NCBI RefSeq assembly: GCF_900105585.1 | Contig: NZ_FNRT01000002.1 | Coordinates: 3,224,001 to 3,288,000 of the forward strand | Reading direction: 5' to 3' | Origin: Nocardioides exalbidus | Lineage (GTDB): Bacteria > Actinomycetota > Actinomycetes > Propionibacteriales > Nocardioidaceae | Length of the DNA stretch: 64,000 nt | Position numbers and translations under genes: made by a program | The notes under the pieces: generated by a model | What the model saw: only the letters and a program-made list of their open reading frames with translations | What the model was told of the DNA's origin: nothing | The model's database searches: none | In this document: in pieces, positions 32,527-40,211 of the stretch | How positions within the stretch are numbered: position 1 is the first letter of the stretch | Layout of the letters: each line of letters opens with the position of its first letter

Positions 32527-32974
32527 CCTGGCCGAGGTCACCGACGAGACCCTGACCGCCCTCCGGCACGAGCTCATGCGGCTCGGCCGGCGGCGCGAGA
32601 CGGGCTCGTCGGTGACCGACCTCGACGCCTCGGCGTTCAAGATCCTCTGGCTCGTCGTCGAGCACGGGCCGCACACCCTCCGGGGGCTGTCGGAGGGCCT
32701 CCAGCTCGAGCAGTCGACGATCAACCGCCAGGTCCACGCAGCCGTCGACCGTGGCTGGGTCGAGCGCTACGACGACCCGGACTGCCCGGCGATGCTCGTC
32801 CGCGCGACCGCGCCCGGCGAGACGGCGTACCGCCTCGAGGCCGACGCACGCGCCGAGGGGCTCCGCGAGATCGTCAACACGCTGGGGGACCGCGCCACCT
32901 CCGACCTCGCCGGTGGCCTGGCGCGGTTCAACGACGCCATCGATGACGCGATCGGGCGCAAGCTCACTCCGTGA
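32513..32974 (+). CDS. MarR-family transcriptional regulator
   Basis: A 153-residue winged-helix protein. The DNA-binding part is visible at about residues 40-100: SAFKILWLVVEHGPHTLRGL, then LQLEQSTINRQVHAAVDRGW with the recognition helix, and a wing in ERYDDPDCPAMLVRAT. Helices at both ends form the dimer interface. It overlaps the MFS gene by 14 bases and probably binds the palindrome in the MFS promoter. The ligand is probably an MFS substrate. It is convergent with the next gene, with an 11-base overlap of ends. Confidence 0.86.
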   Translation: MPPSDLAEVTDETLTALRHELMRLGRRRETGSSVTDLDASAFKILWLVVEHGPHTLRGLSEGLQLEQSTINRQVHAAVDRGWVERYDDPDCPAMLVRATAPGETAYRLEADARAEGLREIVNTLGDRATSDLAGGLARFNDAIDDAIGRKLTP

Positions 32975-33257
32975 AGAGCCGGTCCTCGGCCTCACCCGAG
33001 GTGACCTCGAGGCGCAGCGTCAGCACCTGCGTCGGCGGCAGCCCGAGCCGGGCGAGGATCGCCTGCACCTGGGGGAGCACCCAGCTGTAGGACTCCACCG
33101 CCACCCGGCTCGCCTCGTCCTGCACGCGGATCCACACCACCGGGTCGCCACGGCGGTCCGGGAGCCAGTGCGCCTCGAGCACACCCACGGCACCCAGCGA
33201 GACGACGACCGGCAGCATCGCCGCGTCGACCGACCGCTTCAGCTGGTGCTCGTCCAC
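32964..33257 (-). CDS. hypothetical 97-residue protein
   Basis: A soluble protein of unknown function. Features visible are LPVVVSLGAVGVLEAHWLPD near the start, VVWIRVQDEASRVAVESYSW in the middle and an EVTSGEAEDRLF end; an alpha/beta small domain is likely. GTG start at 33257. Its 3' end overlaps the convergent MarR gene by 11 bases. It lies five bases before the stop of the solute-binding protein gene on the same strand, so it may be the last gene of the AtoE transcript. Confidence 0.6.
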   Translation of the reverse strand: MDEHQLKRSVDAAMLPVVVSLGAVGVLEAHWLPDRRGDPVVWIRVQDEASRVAVESYSWVLPQVQAILARLGLPPTQVLTLRLEVTSGEAEDRLFTE

Positions 33258-33261
33258 CTGC

Positions 33262-33966
33262 TCACGCTAGCCCCGCCACGGTTGCCTCGACGCCGCTGCG
33301 GGCCAGCTCGTCGCGCACGAAGCCGGAGGCCTTGAGCTCCTCGACGTGCGCTGCCACCGCGGCGACGGCGTCGGGGTCGAGGCCGCGGGGGAGGCCGACG
33401 GACTGCTGGATCTCCATGAAGGCGGGCTCGAGGATCCGGCGCCCGGTCGTGGCGACGTACTGCTCCATCGGCTGGCGCACGCCGGCGGCCGCGTCGAGGC
33501 CCTGCTCCTCGAAGACGTCGGTCGCCTCGTCGGCGCGCACGAGCTCGGCGTGCTGGAGGCTGCGGGTGAGGAAGAGGTCGTACGCCGACCCGGTGCGGAC
33601 GCCGATCCGCACCCCGTCGCGGTCGACCTGGTCGGAGGAGGTCAGCGGCGAGTCGGCGTCGACGACGTGGACGCCCTCGATGAGGACGTAGGGCGCTGTG
33701 AAGACGACGCCCTCCTCGCGGGCCGGTTCGTTGGCGAGGAAGCAGAGGTCGACCCTGCCCTCGACGATCGCGGCGTAGGAGTCGCGTGCGGCGTCGACGC
33801 AGAGCAGGTCGAGCGGGACGCCGAGCCAGTCGGCGACGGACCTCGCGATGGCGACGGTGACGCCGCGCGGGTCGTCGGCGGTGCCTTGCGCGAGCACGGG
33901 GTTGCCGAGGTTGATGACGACGCGGAGGGTGCCGGTGGGCGCGACGGTCGAAGCAAGGTCGCTCAT
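33262..33966 (-). CDS. signal-less family 3 solute-binding domain protein
   Basis: A 234-residue SBP_bac_3-type protein. Typical pieces are present: GTLRVVINLGNPVLAQG, DDPRGVTVAIARSVADWLGV, YAAIVEGRVDLCFLANEPAREEGVVFTAPY (broken here as LCFLANEP then EEGVVFTAPY) and GVRIGVRTGSAYDLFLTRSL. What is missing is any signal peptide, lipobox or membrane anchor; the binding fold starts by residue 13. ATG 33966 overlaps the atoE stop (ATGA). A cytosolic sensor, or a relative of cyclohexadienyl or arogenate dehydratases of the same fold, are alternatives to a transporter part. No ABC permease or ATPase is near. Confidence 0.75.
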   Translation of the reverse strand: MSDLASTVAPTGTLRVVINLGNPVLAQGTADDPRGVTVAIARSVADWLGVPLDLLCVDAARDSYAAIVEGRVDLCFLANEPAREEGVVFTAPYVLIEGVHVVDADSPLTSSDQVDRDGVRIGVRTGSAYDLFLTRSLQHAELVRADEATDVFEEQGLDAAAGVRQPMEQYVATTGRRILEPAFMEIQQSVGLPRGLDPDAVAAVAAHVEELKASGFVRDELARSGVEATVAGLA

Positions 33967-35393
33967 CACGGCACCACCGGTGCCTCGAACTGGAACGTCA
34001 TCCCGAGCAACCAGAGCAGCAGCAGCACCACCGGCAGGTGGAAGAGGAACTGCAGGAACGTGAAGCCGACGAGGTCGCGCGCCCGGACGCCGAGCACGGC
34101 GAGCAGCGGCAGCATGAAGAACGGGTTGACCAGGTTGGGCAGCGCCTCGGCGGCGTTGTAGATCTGCACCGTCCAGCCGAGGTTCATCCCGACGTCGGTC
34201 GCGGACTGCATGACGTAGGGCGCCTCGACCAGCCACTTGCCGCCGCCCGAGGGGACGAGCAGGCCGAGCAGCGCGGTGTAGAGCGCGATCACGACGGCGA
34301 AGGCGCCACCGCCGCCGATGCTGGTGAAGAGGTCGGCGAGGTGGTGCGAGACGGTCACCCCGCCGCGGCCCTCGGCGCGGGTCAGGACCGCGGCCATGGC
34401 GGCGTACAGCGGGAACTGCACGAGCACGCCCGCGGTCGTCGGCACCGCCTTGGTGACCGCGTTGAGGAAGCCGCGCGGGGTGCCGTGGAGGACGAGGCCG
34501 AGGATGAGGAAGACCATGAGGTAGCCGTTGAGGCTGCTGATCACGGTGAGGAACGGCAGGGTCGCGAGCTGCTGGACCAGCCAGCCGAGGGTGAGCAGGC
34601 CGACCAGGATCGGCAGGACGCGGGAGTACTCCAGCCACTCGCCCGGCCGGGTGCGCTGCGCCATCGGCGCGACCTCGTCGGAGAGGTCGATGCCCATGTC
34701 CTCGGCGGTCCTGACCGCCTTGCCCTGCGGGGCGGAGGCCCACGCGACGACGACGCTGAGCGCGATCAGGATCGCGGCCATCAGGAGCGACTGCCAGGTG
34801 AGGATGGTCGCGCCGAAGTCGAGCACGCCGGTGATCTCGAGGAGCTCCGGCGGCAGCGACGCGGCCGTCGCCTGCAGCTGCGCGGCCGACGACGAGAGGC
34901 CGAGCGCCCACACGGCGCCGAGACCGAGGTAGGCCGCCGCACCCAGGGCGCGGTAGTCGGCGCGGAGGTCGGAGCGCCGCGCGATCGCCCGGGCGAGCAG
35001 GCCGCTGAAGACGAGGCTCAGGCCCCAGTTGAGCATCGAGACGAGGCAGGACAGCAGGGCGACGAACGCCACCGCGCCACGCGGCGTCGAGGGATAGAGC
35101 GCGATCCGTTCGATGACCTTCGCGACCGGCGGCGAGGTCGCGACGACGTATCCGGTCAGCACGACCATCGCCATCTGGAGCGTGAAGGTCGCCAGGTCCC
35201 AGAAGCCGCCGCCGAAGGTCTCGGCGACGGTGACCGGGCTCGAGCCGTTGACCATCGCGGCGACCGAGACGATCACGACGCCGGCGAGGGCGAAGACGTA
35301 GGCGTCGGGGAACCACTTCTCGGTCCACGCGGCGCTCTTCTGGGCGAGGCGGGCGAGTCCGCGCTCCTGGTCGGTGGTCGCGACTGTCGACAT
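33966..35393 (-). CDS. atoE: AtoE-type short-chain fatty acid transporter
   Basis: A 475-residue integral membrane protein of the AtoE/DcuC-like group with about 12 helices, importing short-chain fatty acids such as acetoacetate or butyrate. Landmarks are the N-terminal KWFPDAYVFALAGVVIV, the mid-membrane LLSCLVSMLNWGLSLVFSG and the conserved GLLVPSGGGKWLVEAPYV. The start at 35393 has no strong ribosome-binding sequence. It overlaps the signal-less binding protein gene by ATGA, an unusual pairing. A thiolase gene on the opposite strand 0.9 kb away could use the resulting acyl-CoA, though no acetoacetate CoA-transferase is near. Confidence 0.85.
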   Translation of the reverse strand: MSTVATTDQERGLARLAQKSAAWTEKWFPDAYVFALAGVVIVSVAAMVNGSSPVTVAETFGGGFWDLATFTLQMAMVVLTGYVVATSPPVAKVIERIALYPSTPRGAVAFVALLSCLVSMLNWGLSLVFSGLLARAIARRSDLRADYRALGAAAYLGLGAVWALGLSSSAAQLQATAASLPPELLEITGVLDFGATILTWQSLLMAAILIALSVVVAWASAPQGKAVRTAEDMGIDLSDEVAPMAQRTRPGEWLEYSRVLPILVGLLTLGWLVQQLATLPFLTVISSLNGYLMVFLILGLVLHGTPRGFLNAVTKAVPTTAGVLVQFPLYAAMAAVLTRAEGRGGVTVSHHLADLFTSIGGGGAFAVVIALYTALLGLLVPSGGGKWLVEAPYVMQSATDVGMNLGWTVQIYNAAEALPNLVNPFFMLPLLAVLGVRARDLVGFTFLQFLFHLPVVLLLLWLLGMTFQFEAPVVP

Positions 35394-35436
35394 GGTGATC
35401 GAACGTATCGGACGCTGCGACCGGGTGCGTCGCGAC

Positions 35437-35808
35437 CTAGGGGACGACGTGGTCGAGGGGCGTCAGCACGACGACCTGCCACTGGTCGCCGGAGCGGGCG
35501 AGCTGGTAGCAGAAGCGCTCGCGCTCGGCGCCGTCGAAGCTCCACCGGACGTCGGCCCAGATCGCGTCGGCGGTCGAGGCGAGCACCGTGACGGCGGGCT
35601 CCGCCTCGGCCACGCCGTCGTACTGCTCCCAGGACGACGCGAAGAACTCCGCGGTCTGCCTGCGGTCGGACACCGCGATCGCACGGCCGGGGAACAGGAC
35701 GAGGGCCGGGACGGCGTACATCCGGGCGACTTCGTCCTCGTCCCGCGCGAGCAGCGCGGCGGCGTAGTCGGTGAAGAAGGCGGCGGCGATGTCTGCTGTG
35801 GTGGTCAT
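35437..35808 (-). CDS. NTF2-like (SnoaL/DUF4440-type) protein
   Basis: A 123-residue cone-shaped alpha+beta barrel protein of the NTF2 superfamily. The N-terminal helix pair (DIAAAFFTDYAAALLARDED) and strand series (AVPALVLFPGRAIAV, WADVRWSFDGAERERFCYQL, WQVVVLTPLDH) fit. ATG 35808 is the first in-frame start with coding character. Members can be isomerases, hydrolases, or binding proteins. It is divergent from the HTH gene. Confidence 0.72.
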   Translation of the reverse strand: MTTTADIAAAFFTDYAAALLARDEDEVARMYAVPALVLFPGRAIAVSDRRQTAEFFASSWEQYDGVAEAEPAVTVLASTADAIWADVRWSFDGAERERFCYQLARSGDQWQVVVLTPLDHVVP

Positions 35809-35867
35809 GGCACCCACGGTGCCGGGCAACCCGGACAGGCCGGTGTCGGGTTCACTACCGTGCCTGC

Positions 35868-36308
35868 ATGGATCCCTCGGTCGGTCTCGCGGCTGCCTCC
35901 CGCGACGGCCATCTCGCTCTCCGGCGCGTCGAGCGGCAGCAGTGGCTGGTCGAGAGGTTGTACGCCGCCCACGGCGCGCTGCTCGTGCTGGACGACCTCG
36001 CCGCCGAGCTCGGGGTGTCCGGGCGCACGATCGCCCGTGACGTCGCGCGCTTGCGGGACGCCGGGCTGCCGATCGAGACCCGCCAGGGTCGGGACGGCGG
36101 GGTGCGGCTGGACGTCTCGGGTGACCGGCTGCGCCCGGTCGACCTCGACCTCCCCGAGATCGCCGCGCTGCTCTCGTCACTGGCCGTCCTCGGCCCGAGC
36201 GCCAGCGAGAGCGCGTCGTCGGCTGCGCTGAAGCTGGCCGCGGCCCTGGGCGGCGAGACTCCGGCTGGCAGGATCGAGCCCGATCGGACCGAGCAGGGGA
36301 GCACATGA
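35868..36308 (+). CDS. HTH regulator with DeoR/WYL-type N-terminal domain
   Basis: A 146-residue protein with one HTH domain: RQQWLVERLYAAHGALLVLD, DLAAELGVSGRTIARDVARLRDAG and a short wing QGRDGGVRLDVS. This is the HTH_11 type that begins YafY/WYL-domain regulators, but the WYL domain is missing; the remaining 50 residues are an Ala/Ser-rich helix. Its stop overlaps the thiolase start by ATGA, so it probably controls that gene. The truncation relative to the family is either natural or a decayed sensor. Confidence 0.72.
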   Translation: MDPSVGLAAASRDGHLALRRVERQQWLVERLYAAHGALLVLDDLAAELGVSGRTIARDVARLRDAGLPIETRQGRDGGVRLDVSGDRLRPVDLDLPEIAALLSSLAVLGPSASESASSAALKLAAALGGETPAGRIEPDRTEQGST

Positions 36309-37483
36309 GCATCAGCCAGGACGCCTTCGTCTACGCCTACGCACGCACGCCGTTCGGTCGCTTCGGAGGTGGCCTGGCCGATCGGCGCCCCGACGACCTC
36401 GCCGCGGTCGTGGTGAAGGACGTGCTGGACCGGGCGCCCGAGCTGGACCCGGCCCGCGTGGGGGACGTCTTCTGGGGCTGCGCCAACCAGGCCGGGGAGG
36501 ACAACCGCAACGTCGGACGGATGGCGGTGCTGCTCGCGGGGCTGCCGACCTCGGTGCCCGCCACCACGGTGAACCGGCTCTGCGGGTCGTCGCTCGACGC
36601 GGCCATCCAGGGCTCGCGTGCGATCGAGTCGGGCGACGCGGACGTCGTGCTCGTCGGCGGGGTGGAGTCGATGACCCGCGCGCCGTGGGTGCTCCCGAAG
36701 CCGTCGCGCGCCTATCCGGCGGGCAACTCCGAGCTGGTGTCGACGACGCTCGGCTGGCGGCTGGTGAACCAGGCGATGCCGGCGGAGTGGACGGTCTCGC
36801 TGGGGGAGTGCAACGAGCTGCTCGGCGAACGGTTCGGGATCTCTCGTGGACGGCAGGACGAGTTCGCCGCTCGCTCGCACCAGCTGGCCGCCGCGGCGTG
36901 GGACGAGGGCTTCTACGACGGCTGGGTGACGCCGGTGGACGACCTCGTGCGGGACGAGGGCGTGCGGGCGGACTCGTCGGTCGACACGCTCGCGGGCCTC
37001 AAGCCGTCATTTCGTCCCGACGGCACGATCACCGCGGGCAACGCCTCGCCGCTGAGCGACGGAGCCTCCGCGGTGCTGCTCGGTGCGTCGGGCGCGGTGC
37101 CGGGGCTGGACCCGGTCGCCCGGATCGCCGGGCGTGGTGTGTTCGCGAATGACCCGCAGGACTTCGGCTACGCGCCGGTCGAGGCGGCCGACCGGGCACT
37201 CGCAAGGGCCGGGATCGGCTGGTCCGACGTGGCGGCGGTCGAGCTCAACGAGGCGTTCGCCGTCCAGTCGCTGGCGTGCGTCGACGCGTGGCCGGTGGAC
37301 GAGTCCCTGGTGAACGCCAAGGGCGGTGCGATCGCGATCGGCCACCCACTCGGAGCCTCGGGCGGCCGCGTGCTGGCGACACTCGCCGAGCGGTTGCGGG
37401 TCAGCGGCGACCGCTGGGGAGTCGCGGCCATCTGCATCGGCGTCGGCCAGGGGCTCGCGGTCGTGCTCGAGAACGTGTCGTAG
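36305..37483 (+). CDS. acetyl-CoA acyltransferase (thiolase)
   Basis: A 392-residue thiolase cleaving 3-oxoacyl-CoA with CoA, or the reverse. The nucleophile Cys93 is in TTVNRLCGSSLDAA. The second active-site block NAKGGAIAIGHPLGASGGR holds the catalytic His, and AAICIGVGQGLAVVLEN has the second Cys. The N-terminal ARTPFGRFGGGLADRRPDDL is like beta-ketoadipyl-CoA and FadA-type thiolases. It overlaps the HTH gene by four bases. No other beta-oxidation or ring-cleavage gene is adjacent, so the pathway is open. Confidence 0.88.
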   Translation: MSISQDAFVYAYARTPFGRFGGGLADRRPDDLAAVVVKDVLDRAPELDPARVGDVFWGCANQAGEDNRNVGRMAVLLAGLPTSVPATTVNRLCGSSLDAAIQGSRAIESGDADVVLVGGVESMTRAPWVLPKPSRAYPAGNSELVSTTLGWRLVNQAMPAEWTVSLGECNELLGERFGISRGRQDEFAARSHQLAAAAWDEGFYDGWVTPVDDLVRDEGVRADSSVDTLAGLKPSFRPDGTITAGNASPLSDGASAVLLGASGAVPGLDPVARIAGRGVFANDPQDFGYAPVEAADRALARAGIGWSDVAAVELNEAFAVQSLACVDAWPVDESLVNAKGGAIAIGHPLGASGGRVLATLAERLRVSGDRWGVAAICIGVGQGLAVVLENVS

Positions 37484-37501
37484 GCGTCGTCGCACCCCAC
37501 G

Positions 37502-38068
37502 TCAGAGCTCGCGGACGACCTTCGCGGGCACGCCGACGGCGAGGACTCCGGCCGGGAGGTCGCGGGTGACGACCGATCCCGCGCCGACCACGGTGTCCTC
37601 ACCGAGGGTGACGCCGGGGCAGACGATCGCGCCGCCGCCGAGCCAGACGTTGTCGCCGATCGTGATCGGCTCGGCCGCCTCCCACTTGTCGCGCCGGGGT
37701 CCGGCCTCGAGCGGGTGGGTGGCGGTGAGGAGCTGGACGTTCGGGCCGATCTGCACGTCGTCCCCGATCGTGACGGTCGCGACGTCGAGGCTGGTCAGCC
37801 CCCAGTTGGCGAAGGTGCGCGCACCGACGTGGGTCTGGTAGCCGTAGTCACAGTGGAACGGCGGCCGGATCTCGCTGCCCTCGCCGAACGACCCGAGCAG
37901 GTCGGTCAGCACGCCGCGCCTCCCGACGTGGTCCGCCGGGTCCATCGTGTTGAAGCGGTGCGCGAGCCGCTGCGCCCGGTCCGACTCCTGCGCCAGGACC
38001 GGGTCGTCGGCGATGTAGAGCTCGCCCGCCAGCATCCGGTCCCGCATGGTCCGCTCGTCGTCGCTCAT
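37502..38068 (-). CDS. sugar O-acetyltransferase (LbH, maltose acetyltransferase type)
   Basis: A 188-residue left-handed beta-helix acetyltransferase that uses acetyl-CoA. The N-terminal cap MRDRMLAGELYIADDPVLAQ is the Mac/Maa domain. The hexapeptide repeats follow (for example VATVTIGDDVQIGPNVQLLT, ITIGDNVWLGGGAIVCPGVT, LGEDTVVGAGSVVTRDLPAG), with the active-site His in ATHPLEAGPR. Substrate: probably a sugar or other hydroxyl compound. It is convergent with the thiolase gene, 18 bases apart. Confidence 0.87.
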   Translation of the reverse strand: MSDDERTMRDRMLAGELYIADDPVLAQESDRAQRLAHRFNTMDPADHVGRRGVLTDLLGSFGEGSEIRPPFHCDYGYQTHVGARTFANWGLTSLDVATVTIGDDVQIGPNVQLLTATHPLEAGPRRDKWEAAEPITIGDNVWLGGGAIVCPGVTLGEDTVVGAGSVVTRDLPAGVLAVGVPAKVVREL

Positions 38069-38168
38069 GCCTGCGACCCTACGGACGGCGGGGTCAGGCC
38101 GTCGTGCGCGTGGAGCCTGGCGGACGCCGTCATCGTCCTACTCTCGTGAATCGGCGAGAGAACTACCG

Positions 38169-38549
38169 ATGAGAGCCGCGGTGCTCTGCCTGGTCCTTGC
38201 CGCCTCCACGGCGGGCTGCTCGGACACCGGCTCGACCGGTTCGGCCGACTGCTCCGCGCAGATCCGGGAGTCGGGCGTGGTCTACACGTCGTACGGCACG
38301 ACTCGTCGAGATGCCACGCGTCACGTCGAGGCCGACGTGGCGCAGTGCGACGACATCGGGCCGGACGCCGGCTCGGTGTTCCCGGATGACCCCGGGCAGG
38401 TACGCACGTGGGTCTTCGACGGCTACTCGCCGAGCGATGTCCTCGGTGTCCAGTACGGCAGGACGGTGTTCGGGGTGTTCGTCGCCGATCGACTGCACCC
38501 GGACGTGCGCGAGCGCATCTATCGAGAACTGTCCGATGCAGAACCCTGA
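38169..38549 (+). CDS. small lipoprotein, DUF6281-like
   Basis: A 126-residue exported lipoprotein. The signal MRAAVLCLVLAASTAGC ends with a clear lipobox (STAGC; Cys17 lipidated). The mature part has a Cys near residue 28, VYTSYGTTRRDA, then AQCDDIGPDAG and VWVF/DGYSPSDVLGV-type segments, the pattern of actinobacterial DUF6281 lipoproteins; a disulfide between the two mature Cys is likely. ATG 38169 was chosen as the start of the signal peptide. Function unknown. It is divergent from the acetyltransferase and convergent with HNH copy 2. Confidence 0.68.
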   Translation: MRAAVLCLVLAASTAGCSDTGSTGSADCSAQIRESGVVYTSYGTTRRDATRHVEADVAQCDDIGPDAGSVFPDDPGQVRTWVFDGYSPSDVLGVQYGRTVFGVFVADRLHPDVRERIYRELSDAEP

Positions 38550-38664
38550 GGACACGCGGCCTCGTGCGGTGCACGAGGGCACCAGAGGTGTGACTGTTGT
38601 GGAGGAGCCGCGGGACGTGCCCATGGCCCCGCTGTCGTCGTGACTGGCGGGGTGCGGGGCGGGG

Positions 38665-40062
38665 TCATGGTCGTGCGGGCTCGATCGGGCTGGTGCCTGA
38701 TCGGTCGCGTCTGAACTGGTGGCCGTGGCTTGAGGTCCATTCGAAGACGCCGGGCGCGACCATCTGGTAGTGCCAGGTGGTGAAGGTCTTGAGCCGGTGG
38801 TGGGAGCGGCACAGGCAGGCGAGGTTGTCGGACCGTGTGGGTCCGGGTTGTGGTCTGCCTTCTGCTTCGGCGTGATGGTCGTACGCGGTGACGTGGTCGA
38901 TGTCGCAACCACGGGCGGGTCGGGTGCAGTGGGGGAAGACGCAGGTGCGGTCGCGCAGGATGACCTGTTCGCGGATGCGGTCGGGGATGTCGTAGCCGGG
39001 TGCGGTGAGGTTGTGGTTGAGGTCGATGACCGGCTTGATCGTGATCGTGGTGCGGGTGTCGCCGCACCAGGACTGGAGCTGCTCGAGGAGCAGGAGCTTC
39101 TGCCGGTTCTCCATCCGACCGGTCGGACCGAACACCGTGCCCTCGCTGGTGATGTCGGCGTCGAAGTGGGCGTGGAGCACGACCTCGCGGGCGGCTGGAA
39201 GGTCGGGTCTCGATACGCCCCCTCGTTCCTCGTCGGCCACTCGACCACCTGAAGAGAGGTCGAGGGCGGTCTGGGTGCGGGCGAGGTTGCCGAGGGCCTT
39301 GGCGCGGCGGACGTCGAGGGTCTCGGTGGAGCCGAGGGCTTTCTGCGTGGCGGCGTCACGCGCGAGGGCGTGGTCGAGGTCGATGCCGTCGGCGAGGTCG
39401 AGGTCGGCTTCGACGTGGATGGTGCCGGCGAAGTGCACGTCCTGATCCAGGACGGTGACGTGGCGGGGGTCGACGTACAGGTAGCCGTCGTCCGGGTCAG
39501 CCGCCCGATCCGGTTGAGCGAGCTGGAACCTCTTGATGGCTTCTGCGACGAGGCGGTCGAGCTGCGCGACACCGACCTTTCCCGCGACAGCCGCGACTTG
39601 GTCGTCGACCCAGCCTGCGGCGTCACGGGTCAGCGAAGGAACCGCGTGGATGGTCGCCTCCGCGACCGACCGCGCCCGCCACGCGGGCACCGCACCGGCG
39701 TGGACCTGGGACCACAGCCTGGGGAGGCGGTGGCGGAGCTCGAGGGCGTGACCGATGAGCTTCTTCGCCGACGTGGTGGAGATGCCCAGCACGGCTCCGA
39801 GCTCGGCCACACAGAACTCCGCGACCAGCGGGCAGCCGTCCCCAGCGATCGGCTCTTCGTGCTCGGAGCCGGGGGTGGTGAACGCGGCGGCCAGGTGGAT
39901 CGACTCGGGCGGGTGCAGGTCGGCCCAGCGGGCGGCGGTCACCAGCAGGTCGGCTGCGGCCCGGTTCTCGGCTGCCTTCTGCGAGCGTGCGTGGCGCAGG
40001 ACGTCGGAGGCGGTGAGGTCGTCGACCTCTGCCTCTGGAACCTTCGCCAGCGCTTCGCTCAT
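38665..40062 (-). CDS. DUF222 / HNH endonuclease (13E12-repeat family), copy 2
   Basis: A 465-residue protein very similar along its whole length to the one at 17027-18421. DUF222 is N-terminal, and the HNH motif is intact (RDRTCVFPHCTRPARGCDIDH and NLACLCRSHHRLKTFTTWHY). The main local difference is residues about 271-286, where a REP-like DNA repeat is translated as GGRVADEERGGVSRP, in frame, in place of copy 1's TTPGDRAADQELP region. The insertion falls between DUF222 and the HNH part, in what is probably a flexible linker, so the enzyme may still fold. Confidence 0.88.
   Translation of the reverse strand: MSEALAKVPEAEVDDLTASDVLRHARSQKAAENRAAADLLVTAARWADLHPPESIHLAAAFTTPGSEHEEPIAGDGCPLVAEFCVAELGAVLGISTTSAKKLIGHALELRHRLPRLWSQVHAGAVPAWRARSVAEATIHAVPSLTRDAAGWVDDQVAAVAGKVGVAQLDRLVAEAIKRFQLAQPDRAADPDDGYLYVDPRHVTVLDQDVHFAGTIHVEADLDLADGIDLDHALARDAATQKALGSTETLDVRRAKALGNLARTQTALDLSSGGRVADEERGGVSRPDLPAAREVVLHAHFDADITSEGTVFGPTGRMENRQKLLLLEQLQSWCGDTRTTITIKPVIDLNHNLTAPGYDIPDRIREQVILRDRTCVFPHCTRPARGCDIDHVTAYDHHAEAEGRPQPGPTRSDNLACLCRSHHRLKTFTTWHYQMVAPGVFEWTSSHGHQFRRDRSGTSPIEPARP
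39206..39250. repeat. REP-like element within the HNH copy 2 coding sequence
   Basis: GGTCTCGATACGCCCCCTCG followed by TTCCTCGTCGGCCACTCGACCACCT is the same class of CTCGATACG...CTCGACCACC repeat commonly seen between genes in Nocardioides. Here it lies inside an open frame without disrupting it. Copy 1 keeps an eroded right half at 17572-17599 (GTTCCTGGTCGGCTGCTCGA then TCACCCGG). Confidence 0.65.
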
Positions 40063-40133
40063 GTGTTCGATTGTAGGCGACGGGTCCGACAGTGGCCATG
40101 GTCGGAGGTGCGAGGTTCGATCAAGAGATGGTC

Positions 40134-40173
40134 TGGTCTCGTGACGGGCGCCGGAGCGCCCTCCTCGACCAAC
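40134..40173. repeat. REP-like unit at the right edge of copy 2
   Basis: TGGTCTCGTGACGGGCGCC then GGAGCGCCCTCCTCGACCAACG. It is almost identical to the unit at 18493-18533 and holds the GGGCGCC/GGAGCGCCC palindromic core. The region from 40063 to 40211 holds nothing else that I can name. Confidence 0.6.
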
Positions 40174-40211
40174 GAGGAGAGATGGCGGCCGGGTCGGTGC
40201 AGGATGTCCGC

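Larger units (their letters stand above)
38618..40173. repeat. duplicated DUF222-HNH element, copy 2
   Basis: The partner of 16977-18532 and in the same orientation, 21.6 kb away. Downstream and upstream flanks match copy 1, including the end of the REP-like unit at 40134-40173. Copy 2 carries a full REP-like sequence inside the gene at 39206-39250 where copy 1 has only an eroded form. The amidohydrolase start lies 39 bases past the right boundary. Confidence 0.75.

Noticed and set aside
38665..40062. DUF222-HNH copies as classical insertion sequences
   Set aside because: No transposase fold, no terminal inverted repeats and no target-site duplications are visible at either copy.
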